Position numbers and translations under genes: made by a program. A stretch of DNA of 64,000 nucleotides from Thermogemmatispora sp. (lineage in GTDB: Bacteria; Chloroflexota; Ktedonobacteria; Ktedonobacterales; Ktedonobacteraceae): the NCBI RefSeq assembly GCF_019683635.1, contig NZ_JADGIA010000001.1, forward strand, positions 32,224 to 96,223. The letters are read 5' to 3'. Below the pieces are notes generated by a model that was not told the DNA's origin, did no database searches, and saw only the letters and a program-made list of their open reading frames with translations. Positions 8,509 through 16,483 of this stretch are shown in pieces; the stretch's first letter is position 1; every line of letters begins with the position of its first letter.

Positions 8509-9681
8509 TCAGCGCCCCACATTGAAGCGGAAGTGAGCGATATCGCCGTCCTGCATCACATAGTCCTTGCCTTCGAGCCGCTGCAGGCCCTTACGAGCCG
8601 CTGCGGCGAAGGAGCCACCGCAGGCCATAAAGTCATCGAAATGAGTGATCTCGGCGCGAATAAAGCCGCGCTCGATGTCCGAATGGATCTTGCCAGCGGC
8701 CTCGGGAGCCTTCGCCCCTTTCGTCACTGTCCAGGCGCGTACCTCATCCTCACCGACCGTCAGGAACGTAATCAAGTTCAACAAGCGATAGCCGACCTGA
8801 ATCACGCGCTCAGCTCCCAGCTTAGGCAGGCCAAGCGAAGCCAGATACTCGGCAGCCTCCTCGGGAGCCAGCTCGCTTAGCTCCGCCTCCAGGCGGGCGG
8901 AGACCGCCACCGTCTCAGCCTCCTCCGAGCGCGCTCGCAGTGCTACCGCCGCCACACCACGCAGCTCGCCAGCCAGGCTTTCCAGAGCTGGCGCAGCCCC
9001 CTGGTGGATCTGCTCCAGCAAGGTCGCGGCCTCGGCGAGCACATCCTCGCTCACATTCAGCACATACATGCGCGGCTTCATCGTCAACAGGAACAGCTCC
9101 TTGACAAGAGCCTCTTCCTGCGCGTTCAGCTCCAGATGGCGCACCGGTGTCCCATTGCTCAGCGCCTCCTGCAAGCGAGCCAACAGATCCAGCTCTTGCT
9201 GATATTTCTTCTCACCTGACTTGGCCGCCTTAGCCGTGCGCTCGCTGCGGCGCTCGACGGTTGCCAGATCGGTCAGGGCCAGCTCGTTATCGAGCTGCTC
9301 CAGATCGCGCAGCGGATCGATGCTTCCGAGCGGATGAGGCACATTTTCATTAGCGAAGGTGCGCAGCACAATGGCCAGTGCGTCGGCATTGCGGATATGT
9401 CCCAGGAACTCGGCGCTCAGACCTCCCTTGCGGGCCTCCTCATCCTGCTGACCCATACCGGCCACATCCACAAACTCCACCGTGGCATAGGTTACCTTCT
9501 TGGGCTTAAAAATCTCCGCTAGCGGCTTCAAACGCGGATCGGGCACCTGAACCACAGCCGTATTGGCCTGCACCGTCCTGGTCGCATAGCCACTAATAGG
9601 CGCCTGGGCGCCCGTCAGGGCATTAAAAAGCGACGTCTTGCCACTCTGCGGCAGACCGACGATGCCTATTCTCAGAGCCAT
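8509..9681 (-). CDS. ychF: YchF/OLA1 family nucleotide-binding protein
   Basis: A 390-residue Obg-related YchF protein. The P-loop is GLPQSGKTS (residues 9-17), slightly unlike the common GLPNVGKST. The G3 region is FVDVAGM, the G4-like element NVSED replaces NKxD as is typical for ATP-preferring YchF, and a C-terminal TGS domain ends in YVMQDGDIAHFRFNV. Members bind ribosomes and hydrolyse ATP, with links to oxidative stress and translation start selection. A TTG three codons upstream (9690) is also possible; AGGAGGGG precedes both. It is divergent from fmdB, with only about 120 bases between. Confidence 0.93.
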   Translation of the reverse strand: MALRIGIVGLPQSGKTSLFNALTGAQAPISGYATRTVQANTAVVQVPDPRLKPLAEIFKPKKVTYATVEFVDVAGMGQQDEEARKGGLSAEFLGHIRNADALAIVLRTFANENVPHPLGSIDPLRDLEQLDNELALTDLATVERRSERTAKAAKSGEKKYQQELDLLARLQEALSNGTPVRHLELNAQEEALVKELFLLTMKPRMYVLNVSEDVLAEAATLLEQIHQGAAPALESLAGELRGVAAVALRARSEEAETVAVSARLEAELSELAPEEAAEYLASLGLPKLGAERVIQVGYRLLNLITFLTVGEDEVRAWTVTKGAKAPEAAGKIHSDIERGFIRAEITHFDDFMACGGSFAAAARKGLQRLEGKDYVMQDGDIAHFRFNVGR

Positions 9682-9711
9682 AGCGAACAAACCCCTCCTG
9701 ACCAGCTATTC

Positions 9712-9740
9712 TTGACGCTTATTCAACCCTCCCTTACAAT
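9712..9740 (+). promoter_or_regulatory. Sigma-70-type promoter of fmdB
   Basis: TTGACG (9712-9717), a 17-base spacer and TACAAT (9735-9740). Both hexamers match the consensus in 5 of 6 positions. Transcription would start near 9748, giving a leader of about 50 bases with GGAGG before the ATG at 9801. Confidence 0.75.
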
Positions 9741-9800
9741 TAGGAGTGGCATTCTTGATTGCTCCTCTCTCTTTGTGCAACAACGCGGAGGTCGCTTCTC

Positions 9801-10037
9801 ATGCCATTGTACGAATATCGCTGCAGTGATTGCAAATCCCGCTTCGAACTCCTGGTCAGCCATGAGCAGGCCGACGACGTGGCCTGTGCCCAGTGCGGGA
9901 GTGAGAACGTCAGGCGCCTGCTCTCGGTTTTCGCCACGCAGCGCGTCGGGGCGGCATCTGCTGTAGGTCTGGAGGAGTTCTCCGCCGGCGCAGGCGGGAG
10001 CTGCAGCTGTGGTGGTGGGAGCTGTGGCTGCCACTGA
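9801..10037 (+). CDS. FmdB family zinc-ribbon protein
   Basis: This 78-residue protein begins MPLYEYRCSDCKSRFELL, the hallmark of FmdB/CxxC_CxxC_SSSS regulatory zinc ribbons. Cys pairs are CSDC and CAQC, about 20 residues apart. A Gly/Ser/Cys-rich tail (GGSCSCGGGSCGCH) may be a second metal-binding patch. GGAGG lies 9 bases before the ATG; a longer frame from 9759 lacks this support. The 3' end overlaps the next gene by 29 bases, implying translational coupling. The family's function is poorly known. Confidence 0.88.
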   Translation: MPLYEYRCSDCKSRFELLVSHEQADDVACAQCGSENVRRLLSVFATQRVGAASAVGLEEFSAGAGGSCSCGGGSCGCH

Positions 10038-10593
10038 AACCTCTTCTCCAACTCAGCAGAGGCCGCAGAAGAAAGAGTCGCGCCTCTTCTTCAAGACCAG
10101 CTATCGACGCGGCGTAATCGAAGCGGTAGTGATCTACACGCTTGGACGCCTGGGGGCCTTGATCAGCCCGCAGGTCTTCCCCGACTGGTTGTTTGTGCTG
10201 CTGCCCCTCCTCTTTCTCTTCCTGCAGTACCTGGGTGGCCCTATCTGGGCAACCTATCGCATCCAGTCGACCAGGCGTGAACGCATGAGCCGGCGCTTCT
10301 GGCTCCTTGGGCCACTCCTGGCAGGTCTCTGTTTCCTGATCGACCTGGTGATCTCGCTCACGCTTGGGCTGGCCGTCAACGCTCTTGGAGGAGTACAGCA
10401 AGGTCCAGCTCTCTGGCGCTTCTTCGCCAGCGGTGAGGCGCATCTCACCCTGAGTGAGTTCGGCCTCTATGAGCTGCGCACCGCTGTCGCCCTGCTGGCG
10501 CTCTACACCGTCGCCGTGGTCTGCTCACGCCTGGCTCAAGGCGGCTTCCTACGCTTCACTATGCCAGCGGGTGGTCGACGGGTAACCCTCTAG
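10009..10593 (+). CDS. Hypothetical membrane protein coupled to fmdB
   Basis: The 194-residue product has a charged N-terminus, then about four hydrophobic segments: YTLGRLGALISPQVF, then LFVLLPLLFLFLQYL, then LLGPLLAGLCFLIDLVISL, then a C-terminal helix around VALLALYTVAVVCSRL. I do not recognise a family. Candidate GTG starts at 10009, 10012 and 10021 all lie inside the end of fmdB, so the exact start is unsettled but overlap with fmdB is unavoidable. A structured RNA candidate and a terminator follow about 90-215 bases after the stop. Confidence 0.6.
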   Translation: MVVGAVAATETSSPTQQRPQKKESRLFFKTSYRRGVIEAVVIYTLGRLGALISPQVFPDWLFVLLPLLFLFLQYLGGPIWATYRIQSTRRERMSRRFWLLGPLLAGLCFLIDLVISLTLGLAVNALGGVQQGPALWRFFASGEAHLTLSEFGLYELRTAVALLALYTVAVVCSRLAQGGFLRFTMPAGGRRVTL

Positions 10594-10684
10594 TGGCTCC
10601 TCTGTCGCCCAGCCATCCCAGTGGGCCAGGCGCGAGCAGAAGCAGAGCAGGATCAGCAGCCAGGTGCTGGGAAACCACAGTGAA

Positions 10685-10745
10685 GCCGTGAGAGCATGTG
10701 GCCATGCGGCTCAACCAGAGGAGAAGCCACGGCCTTGCTCACGGC
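10685..10745 (+). ncRNA. Candidate structured RNA (nested stem)
   Basis: GCCGTGAG (10685-10692) pairs perfectly with CTCACGGC (10738-10745); inside it GTGGC (10698-10702) pairs with GCCAC (10726-10730). A terminator follows 24 bases later. There is no ORF in this segment and no match to an RNA family I know. It may be the 3' UTR of the upstream gene or a small RNA. Confidence 0.35.
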
Positions 10746-10768
10746 AGCCAAACGAGGGGATAAAAAAG

Positions 10769-10807
10769 AGCGCTGTGCGGGAAAAGCAGCCCGCCGCGCT
10801 TTTTTTT
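10769..10807 (+). terminator. Intrinsic terminator, probably bidirectional
   Basis: AGCGC/GCGCT and GCGGG/CCCGC form a two-part stem with a small internal loop and an 8-base apical loop. It is followed by eight Ts (10800-10807) and preceded by six As (10762-10767), so it should work on both strands. Confidence 0.8.
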
Positions 10808-11930
10808 CTGTCACGGTCAGCCACCTGTTCACAGCAGGGATACAACCATCCCTTGATTCTGGCCTGGCACTCGCTGGCTGGTCGTAGTCAGCAATTGCAG
10901 GCCGCAGAGCAAAGTGGCCCTGATAGCGTTGCCTCGGATGGCGCCGCCGCCCACGAACAGCTCTGAGCGCAGCCCTCCCGAAGGAGCGGAGCGCTTGCGG
11001 GACCAGGAGTAGGTGACTCCCTGTCACCATCAGCCAGCAAAAGCATAGGCAAAGAAAGCAAGCAGAAACAGCGACCTCGAACAAGATGACCGTCTTCTGA
11101 AGAGGAAGGCCCCTTATTGGCCCACTGCTTAGAGCAAGCCAGGCTGATCTCGGCTTGAGCTGACCGGGCCGGACTGGCGCGTAGCAGCCGCGAACAGCCG
11201 GCGCGGCGGCGAACTCGCCTGACCTGAATAAGCGAGGCCAGCCTCCTCTCTGACGCATCACAAGCATCGTCCTCAGCGGCTCAATCGGCAACCAGCGGGG
11301 CAGGCCGATCCGGCGGCGCAGACCGCGGGTAACCTGGGAGTGCGGCCTACTGGCCTGATTATTTAGTTGCGCTCCCTTGGTCTCGAAGCCGAGCCACCTG
11401 CCAGCGGACGAGCAGAAGGAGCACCTGGCCTGTTCACGTCGTCTTCTCCCTTTAGGAGCCGCATCTGCGCTCACGTTAGCTGCTCATTCTGCTGCCTCCC
11501 TCTTGCGGGCGAGCGGAGAGCAAGAGGCGATGGGTGGGAGACGGCCCTGGCCAGGGAGCCAGATTATGAGCCGACAGAAGGCACCACCCCATGATGTGAG
11601 CGCCTGCGAGGGGCTGCGACTGCCAGCCGAAGCCTGCCAGCCGGGTTCGCACCTGTCGAGCGGCCTCGCTTCGTCGCGGGCGAAGGAAAAGGAGTGGAGA
11701 AAAGAGACCGACCGGGCGGCCCAGTCAGAACAGAAGGGACACTGTTGAGGGGGCCAGAAGCCAAGCCGTGCGACGATGCGACAGCGCCACAGTGCCCACA
11801 GTGCCCACACTGCCAAAGCGCAACGCCGTAGCGACGCTAACGAAGCGGACAGGCGAAAGCCGACGAGGCTGAAGTGACCAGCCGGCAGAGAGAAGCAGGA
11901 ACGTGAATGCCAATCTCTGATCGAGCTTCT

Positions 11931-13190
11931 CTACAAGATACTCTTATTCAGAGTAGCCAGGAACTCCATATTATTCTGCGTCTTAGCCATATGCTGTAGC
12001 AGGGCCTCCATCGCCTCCAGGCCACGCTGCTCCGCCAGCGTTGAGAACATTCTGCGCATCAGCACGACGGCGCGCAGCGTCTTCTCATCGAGCAGGAGAT
12101 CCTCGCGGCGCGTGCCGGAGAGGCTGATATCGATGGCCGGGAAGACCCGTCGCTCAGCCAGTTTACGATTGAGGATCAGCTCCATATTACCGGTGCCTTT
12201 GAACTCCTCATAGATCACATCGTCCATGCGGCTACCGGTATCGATCAGAGCCGTAGCGATAATTGTCAGGCTACCACCCTCCTCGACCTTACGAGCGGCG
12301 CCGAAGAAGCGCTTGGGAGGGAAAAGCGCGCTGGGATCGAGTCCGCCGGTGAGCGTACGGCCACTTGGCTGAACAGCCAGGTTATAGGCGCGGCTGAGGC
12401 GAGTGATGCTATCGAGCAAGACCACCACATCGCGCCCGCCCTCGACCAGGCGTTTGGCGCGCTCCAGCACCATTTCGGCCACGCGGGTATGGGCCTCAGT
12501 TGGCTCATCGAAGGTCGAGCTAATCACCTCGGCCTTCACCGAGCGCTTCATATCCGTTACCTCTTCAGGGCGCTCACCGATGAGGGCCACCATCAGATGG
12601 ACATCGTCGTACTTCTCGGTGATTGAGTTAGCGATGGCCTTCAGGAGCATCGTTTTGCCGGCTTTGGGAGGAGAGACGATCAGACCACGCTGACCGCGAC
12701 CGATGGGGGCGACCAGGTTGATGAGGCGACCGGCGATGTTCGTTGGACCGGTTTCCAGATCGAACATCTCGCGGGGGAAGATGGGCGTCAGGTTATCGAA
12801 GTGGGGACGCCGTTTCGCATCTTCCGGGTTCATGCCATTGATCGCCTCCACGCGCAGCAGGCCGTAGTACTTCTCGTTATCCTTCGGCGGGCGCACCTGA
12901 CCGGTCACCATATCGCCGGTGCGCAGGCCGAAGCGGCGGATCTGCGACTGGGAAACATAGACGTCCATGTTTCCCGGCAGGAAGCGCTCCTGGCGCAGGA
13001 AGCCGAAGCCATCCTCCACAATTTCGAGCACGCCGGCGCTAAAGATGTTGCCCTGCTGCTCGGTATGCTGCTGAAGAAGCCGGAAAATGAGGTCTTGTTT
13101 TTTGAGGGTTGTGTAGCCGGAAAGTTCGAGGTCGCGAGCGATCTCGCGCAACTCTGCGATCGTTTTGGTCTCTAGCTCAGCGATGTTCAC
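11931..13190 (-). CDS. rho: Transcription termination factor Rho
   Basis: The 419-residue product is a complete Rho: an N-terminal Rho-N helix-turn (residues 1-40), a cold-shock-like RNA-binding domain ([14 protein letters not shown], 53-66), then the RecA-type motor. Walker A is SPPKAGKT (173-180); Walker B is [12 protein letters not shown]; the Q- and R-loops lie in [13 protein letters not shown] and the C-terminal half. Rho is a hexameric RNA translocase that releases transcripts. The GTG start at 13190 is forced by an in-frame TAA 15 bases upstream. No Shine-Dalgarno site stands at normal distance (AAAAGGA is about 17-20 bases away), which may keep translation low. The gene has its own promoter and a leader of about 235 bases, as expected where rho is autoregulated. 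Confidence 0.97.
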   Translation of the reverse strand: MNIAELETKTIAELREIARDLELSGYTTLKKQDLIFRLLQQHTEQQGNIFSAGVLEIVEDGFGFLRQERFLPGNMDVYVSQSQIRRFGLRTGDMVTGQVRPPKDNEKYYGLLRVEAINGMNPEDAKRRPHFDNLTPIFPREMFDLETGPTNIAGRLINLVAPIGRGQRGLIVSPPKAGKTMLLKAIANSITEKYDDVHLMVALIGERPEEVTDMKRSVKAEVISSTFDEPTEAHTRVAEMVLERAKRLVEGGRDVVVLLDSITRLSRAYNLAVQPSGRTLTGGLDPSALFPPKRFFGAARKVEEGGSLTIIATALIDTGSRMDDVIYEEFKGTGNMELILNRKLAERRVFPAIDISLSGTRREDLLLDEKTLRAVVLMRRMFSTLAEQRGLEAMEALLQHMAKTQNNMEFLATLNKSIL

Positions 13191-13423
13191 GTTGCGTTGG
13201 GCGAATTATGTCCTTTTGGGAAAGAACACGCCCCCTCTCCTTTCTGGTTGAACCTAGATTTCATAAAGGCTGCTGGTGGGAACAGGTACATAACAGGCTT
13301 CCGTCTCTGAAACCCGTGAACAGGTGGTGACCGTACGTTTGCTGTGCTGAAGTAATGCTTGCTTGGTTTGGTTGCAGGACCCGGAAACGGATCGACGACC
13401 CGGGAGGTTCTGGTCCGGGGAGT
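13191..13423 (-). promoter_or_regulatory. rho 5' untranslated leader
   Basis: This is the transcribed region between the rho promoter and the rho GTG. It is 230-odd bases long, holds short out-of-frame ORFs only, and begins with a GC-rich stretch that can fold (CCCCGGACC with GGTCCGGGG-like partners). Rho leaders in other bacteria are sites of autogenous termination; that function here is inferred. Confidence 0.45.
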
Positions 13424-13430
13424 CAGCTTC

Positions 13431-13459
13431 ACTATACCACAGGCGCAAAGCAATGTCAA
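13431..13459 (-). promoter_or_regulatory. Sigma-70-type promoter of rho
   Basis: On the minus strand: TTGACA (13459-13454), a 17-base spacer and TATAGT (13436-13431). The -35 is perfect and the -10 is 5 of 6. It is one of the best promoter matches in the window. Confidence 0.85.
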
Positions 13460-13864
13460 CTGCCCTAACCCTGGTTTTTGCCCGCTGCAGTCCGCTTCTG
13501 CGCCTCTTTGCCCGCCTGGCTGGCTGACCTGGTGCCTGCCTTTCCTGGCTGAGGGCAGACCAGAGGTGGGATCAGAGCGGAGCGGCGGACGGGCCTGCCT
13601 GCACCTAAGTCAGTGAGAGCTGCGACTGAAGCGGACGAGGTGCGCCCATTCGTTGACTGGCTGGCTCGCGGGCGAACGCGTGCGTCAACGAGTGAGCAAG
13701 CAAACAAACAAGCAAAACCAACGAGTAGGAACGGTTAACCTCCCAGGAAGGTAAGTGCCTCGCGGGTCAGAGCGATCCGACTCGCTTCACATACCCTTGA
13801 TCGGTCGATTGCTGGATCGAAGTCGGAGGCGGGGTCAGGCGGGGTCGGCCAGGCCCGCTGAGGC
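13460..13864. other. Intergenic region, no gene supported
   Basis: About 400 bases between the rho promoter and the metalloprotease stop. Contains a short run of AACA/AAGC-like tetranucleotides near 13690-13715 but no recognisable gene or RNA. Confidence 0.4.
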
Positions 13865-14374
13865 TTAGCGCCGCTGAGACCTGACCCGGGCCTCTATCCA
13901 ACCTGATTGTTGGACCATATCATAAAACGCAAACCACTGGTTGTCAATCCAATCATCGCAGAGGCGACGCTCTTCGTGCAGGCCGCGCCGATCCAATTCA
14001 TCGTTTACCACATTATGGGCGTGTGGATGGCGATAGCGGCGTGGCAGGGGTGAACCGAAGCCGTGGGCGTAGTGAGCCAGCTCGTGGGCAATGGTGATGA
14101 GCAAGACCTGCTCTGGGACAAGCTCATGCTGTAAGAGGAGATTGATGCCAATAAAGGTGATGCCGCTCTCTTCCGAGAGGCGGATCAGCCCCAGGCGGCG
14201 CTTCCAGGGCTGGCAATAGGCGATCTGCACCTCATTGACGCGTGGAATATCGGCAAAGTAGGTCTGCCAGATGTAGTCTAGGCAAGGAGACAGATCGCGC
14301 TGCGGCGAGACTTCGACAAGCGAACGAGCGCGAGCGGGGGCCTGATCTCCAGGTGCTAGCGCAGATAGCAGCAT
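13865..14374 (-). CDS. SprT-like zinc metalloprotease domain protein
   Basis: The product (169 residues from ATG 14374) carries an HExxH zinc site, ITIAHELAHYAHGFG, in its centre. A downstream HPHAHN segment may supply the third ligand. The size, single domain and position of HELAH resemble SprT/Spartan-type or minigluzincin-like proteins rather than secreted proteases; no signal peptide is present. GAGGAGG lies 10 bases before ATG 14374, so the longer frame from 14476 is not used. It lies head-to-head with the FtsB-like gene. Substrate unknown. Confidence 0.65.
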   Translation of the reverse strand: MLLSALAPGDQAPARARSLVEVSPQRDLSPCLDYIWQTYFADIPRVNEVQIAYCQPWKRRLGLIRLSEESGITFIGINLLLQHELVPEQVLLITIAHELAHYAHGFGSPLPRRYRHPHAHNVVNDELDRRGLHEERRLCDDWIDNQWFAFYDMVQQSGWIEARVRSQRR

Positions 14375-14679
14375 GGCCGCTGATCCTCCTCGACGATTTG
14401 ATTCTGCTTGTGTGTCCAGTATAGCAGGGTACTCCCAATGGCCGGGCCGGCCCGTCGGCCTGTCGGACCCGCTCACCCCAATTTTGCTTGTGCCTGTCTC
14501 CTGATTCTTCCTCTCTGCAGGGCGCGTGAGCGTAAGATCGTGTATTATTTCTACATAGCATACCTTCTGGCCCGAGCATCGTCAGCAGTTTTTTGACAGA
14601 GAGCATCACTGCAGATGCGCCTCGTTATGATGCAACAAGCAACTTTCCAGACATCCGTCCGGAAGGAAGGTAGGCAATT
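14375..14679. other. Divergent intergenic region
   Basis: About 300 bases between the metalloprotease and FtsB-like genes. No promoter meeting both hexamers was found; an AT-rich patch near 14540-14570 is the likeliest promoter site for the plus-strand gene. Confidence 0.3.
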
Positions 14680-15162
14680 ATGCAGTACACACCAAGGAGA
14701 AGAAGACGACTGATGCCCCGACAAGATGGCAGCGGTTCCAGTGTGACTGCGGCGGTTGGCTTCGGCGAGGGAAGTGGGGCCAGCCGGGCGCGACGAAACG
14801 TGCTATTCACGCGTGGCCTGATCTGGGTCACCGCCCTGATCAGTCTCTCGCTCCTGCTCGGCTCGATCGCCCAGGCCTGGTCGAATAGTCGCTTGCTGGA
14901 GCAGGAGGCCGCCGCACGCACTCAATATGAGCAGACGCTGGCCCGCCATGATCAGCTGCAGAAGCTGGTCGACTATTACAAGGACCCCTTCGTCATTGAA
15001 AGCGAGGCGCGCCAGAGCCTGGGATATGTGCGGCCCGGCGAGCATCGTGTGGTGATTGTCAGTCCGCCATCCAGCCAGCCGTCGACCAGGCCGCGCCCGG
15101 CGCCACCCGCTTCCAGCGGCGGCTTCTGGTCCCAGTGGTGGGCGATCCTCTTCGGCAGTTAG
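14680..15162 (+). CDS. FtsB/DivIC-like septum formation initiator
   Basis: The 160-residue product has a basic cytosolic N-terminus (residues 1-45), one membrane helix (LIWVTALISLSLLLGSIAQA, about 47-66) and an external coiled coil (NSRLLEQEAAARTQYEQTLARH). A motif region YYKDPFVIESEARQSLGYVRPGE closes it and matches the DivIC/FtsB signature (xPxYIExxAREKLGxVxPGE). A Pro/Ser-rich tail ends it. Such proteins form the FtsQ-FtsB-FtsL division complex. ATG 14680 follows a GGAAGG/GTAGG ribosome site. No other division gene is adjacent. Confidence 0.8.
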   Translation: MQYTPRRRRRLMPRQDGSGSSVTAAVGFGEGSGASRARRNVLFTRGLIWVTALISLSLLLGSIAQAWSNSRLLEQEAAARTQYEQTLARHDQLQKLVDYYKDPFVIESEARQSLGYVRPGEHRVVIVSPPSSQPSTRPRPAPPASSGGFWSQWWAILFGS

Positions 15163-15329
15163 CGGTGAGATGCGCGTGGCGCTCAACCTCGCTCTGCTGT
15201 CCCCGCGCTGAGTTCGGCAAACGCTCGGCTCAGGCGAGCGGGCATCTGCTAGCCCGGGCTGCCTCTGCGGCTCGGGCTGCCAGATGCCATAGCCCGGTAG
15301 CATAGAAGTAATAGCATGACGCAACAGGC

Positions 15330-15359
15330 TTGACGTCTTGCCTATAATAAGAATAGACT
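15330..15359 (+). promoter_or_regulatory. Candidate promoter of the RNA leader
   Basis: TTGACG (15330-15335) followed after 18 bases by TAGACT (15354-15359). A perfect TATAAT also lies at 15343-15348 but has no -35 at correct spacing. Either -10 would start transcription around 15355-15367. Confidence 0.5.
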
Positions 15360-15408
15360 ATCATCAGTAACAAGCCTACAACATTGTTAGTCTTTTGAGG
15401 TAGACAAC

Positions 15409-15600
15409 GTGAAACGTGCTATCGCTGGCGACCACGTGAGCGTCTCCTACCCGCAATGTCCGCGTTCTCTAGCTTTTGCTTCGCGGACTTTTTGTGCATT
15501 TATGGGACTTATGGAGATGCTTATGCTTATTAGCGGGCTTCAGCGTGTAACGCTGGAGCTTCGTAAGCTTGGTTGCGCAGCGATGCGTTTCGTTGTGTAG
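15409..15600 (+). CDS. Possible 63-residue leader peptide (doubtful)
   Basis: GTG at 15409 is preceded by GAGGT at 7 bases, an acceptable ribosome site. The 63-residue translation matches nothing I know, and the frame runs through two hairpins. It may be a leader ORF whose translation alters folding, or chance. Listed because start site, position and hairpins together are suggestive. Confidence 0.25.
   Translation: MKRAIAGDHVSVSYPQCPRSLAFASRTFCAFMGLMEMLMLISGLQRVTLELRKLGCAAMRFVV
15458..15493 (+). terminator. Internal terminator-like hairpin (attenuator candidate)
   Basis: GTCCGCG (15458-15464) pairs with CGCGGAC (15482-15488) around a 17-base loop and is followed at once by five Ts. It lies about 100 bases after the candidate transcription start, where an attenuator would sit. 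Confidence 0.55.
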
Positions 15601-15614
15601 TATCTGGCATCTCC
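15513..15614 (+). ncRNA. Candidate structured RNA domain closed by GGAGATGC/GCATCTCC
   Basis: An 8-base perfect closing stem (15513-15520 with 15607-15614) encloses about 86 bases that hold smaller stems (CAGCG/CGCTG and AGCTT/AAGCT). It is followed immediately by a strong terminator. I do not recognise a known riboswitch, 6S or SRP RNA. Confidence 0.4.
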
Positions 15615-15617
15615 TCT

Positions 15618-15658
15618 GAAGCGGAACGCATCACAAGCGTTCCGCTTCTTCTGTTTTT
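15618..15658 (+). terminator. Strong intrinsic terminator upstream of the amidotransferase-like gene
   Basis: A perfect 12-base stem GAAGCGGAACGC (15618-15629) / GCGTTCCGCTTC (15637-15648), with a 7-base loop and a T-rich tail ending in TTTTT (15654-15658). Only about 50 bases separate it from the next start codon. Confidence 0.8.
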
Positions 15659-15709
15659 ATAGCGCTCATTATTCATACTCGAAATCTTATATGAAAGGCT
15701 GTTAAGACT

Positions 15710-16483
15710 ATGCGTCCTTTGATCGGCATTCCGTGCCATCCGGCTTATCGGCATGGCTCTCAACGCCCGATCTACGGCAATAACCGGGCGTATGTCCATG
15801 CCATTGAGGATGCCGGGGGCGTTCCTGTGCTTATTCCGCTTGTTCATGATCTCTCCGCTCTGGAGGCGCTGCTGGCTCACCTCGACGGGTTGCTCCTGCC
15901 CGGGGGACAGGATATTCAGCCGCGCCGCTATGGCGAGGAGCCGCATCCTCGCCTCGGCGACACTGATCCCGCTCTCGATGAGTTTGAGCTGACGCTGGCC
16001 CATTGGGCGCTGCAGGAGGAGAAGCCGATGTTGGGCATTTGTCGCGGTATGCAGTTGCTCAACGTGGCTCTGGGGGGAACGCTCTATCAGGATTTAGAGA
16101 GCCAATATGCAGGCAGTCTGCGTCATATGAATCAGGATCGGCCCCGCAGCCAGGTGGTCCATCGGGTGCTCATCGAGCCGGGTACTTGCCTGGCGGCCAT
16201 CACGGGCGAGCGTGAGTTTTGGGCCAATAGCATTCACCATCAGGCGGTCAAGGAGCCTGGCAAGGGAGTGCAGGTCGCTGCGCGCGCTGAGGATGGTGTG
16301 GTGGAGGCGATTGAGGTGCCGACCAGGCGCTTTGTCGTGGCCTTGCAGTGCCATCCCGAGGAGATCTATCGTCAGGTTCCTGCCTGTGCCCGTGTTTTCT
16401 CGGCTTTCGTCCAGGCTTGTGGTCTTCGCGAAGCAGTGCCTCAGCCTCAGCGCGCCCTGTCCTTGCCGGTCGGGGCGGCCTGA
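15710..16483 (+). CDS. Class I glutamine amidotransferase-like hydrolase (gamma-glutamyl-GABA hydrolase, peptidase C26 type)
   Basis: A complete 257-residue C26 hydrolase. It has the N-terminal RPLIGIPCH strand, the nucleophile elbow MLGICRGMQLLN with the catalytic Cys, the oxyanion segment LLLPGGQDIQPRRYGEEP, NSIHHQAVK typical of PuuD-like enzymes, and QCHPEE with the catalytic His and Glu. The family cleaves gamma-glutamyl amides such as gamma-glutamyl-GABA in polyamine breakdown. No polyamine genes are nearby, so the real substrate is open. The gene follows an RNA leader with a terminator about 50 bases before the ATG, which suggests transcriptional control. Confidence 0.87.
   Translation: MRPLIGIPCHPAYRHGSQRPIYGNNRAYVHAIEDAGGVPVLIPLVHDLSALEALLAHLDGLLLPGGQDIQPRRYGEEPHPRLGDTDPALDEFELTLAHWALQEEKPMLGICRGMQLLNVALGGTLYQDLESQYAGSLRHMNQDRPRSQVVHRVLIEPGTCLAAITGEREFWANSIHHQAVKEPGKGVQVAARAEDGVVEAIEVPTRRFVVALQCHPEEIYRQVPACARVFSAFVQACGLREAVPQPQRALSLPVGAA

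Larger units (their letters stand above)
10594..11930. other. 1.3 kb region without a credible protein gene
   Basis: Several overlapping ORFs exist on both strands, the longest on the minus strand at 10653-11474. Their translations are Arg/Ala/Ser-rich, without domains, good ribosome sites or conserved-looking composition, so I treat them as chance frames. What can be supported is a structured segment and a bidirectional terminator at 10685-10807 and a short CACAGTGCC-type direct repeat near 11790-11815. It could hide an unrecognised RNA gene; no RNase P, SRP or tmRNA signature was found. Confidence 0.5.
15163..15709 (+). other. 547-base gap holding an RNA leader
   Basis: No credible full-length protein gene. 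It contains promoter elements at 15330-15359, a 63-codon ORF at 15409-15600 with a GAGGT site 7 bases before its GTG, and hairpins described separately. Most of it is best read as the leader of the amidotransferase-like gene or as an independent structured RNA. Confidence 0.5.

Noticed and set aside
10653..11474. 273-codon minus-strand ORF in the gene-less stretch
   Set aside because: No domain, no ribosome site, Arg/Ser/Ala-rich composition typical of chance frames in GC-rich DNA, and it runs through a strong terminator.
13187..13459. 90-codon minus-strand ORF in the rho leader
   Set aside because: It begins within the promoter region upstream of the expected transcription start, so it cannot be translated from the rho transcript.
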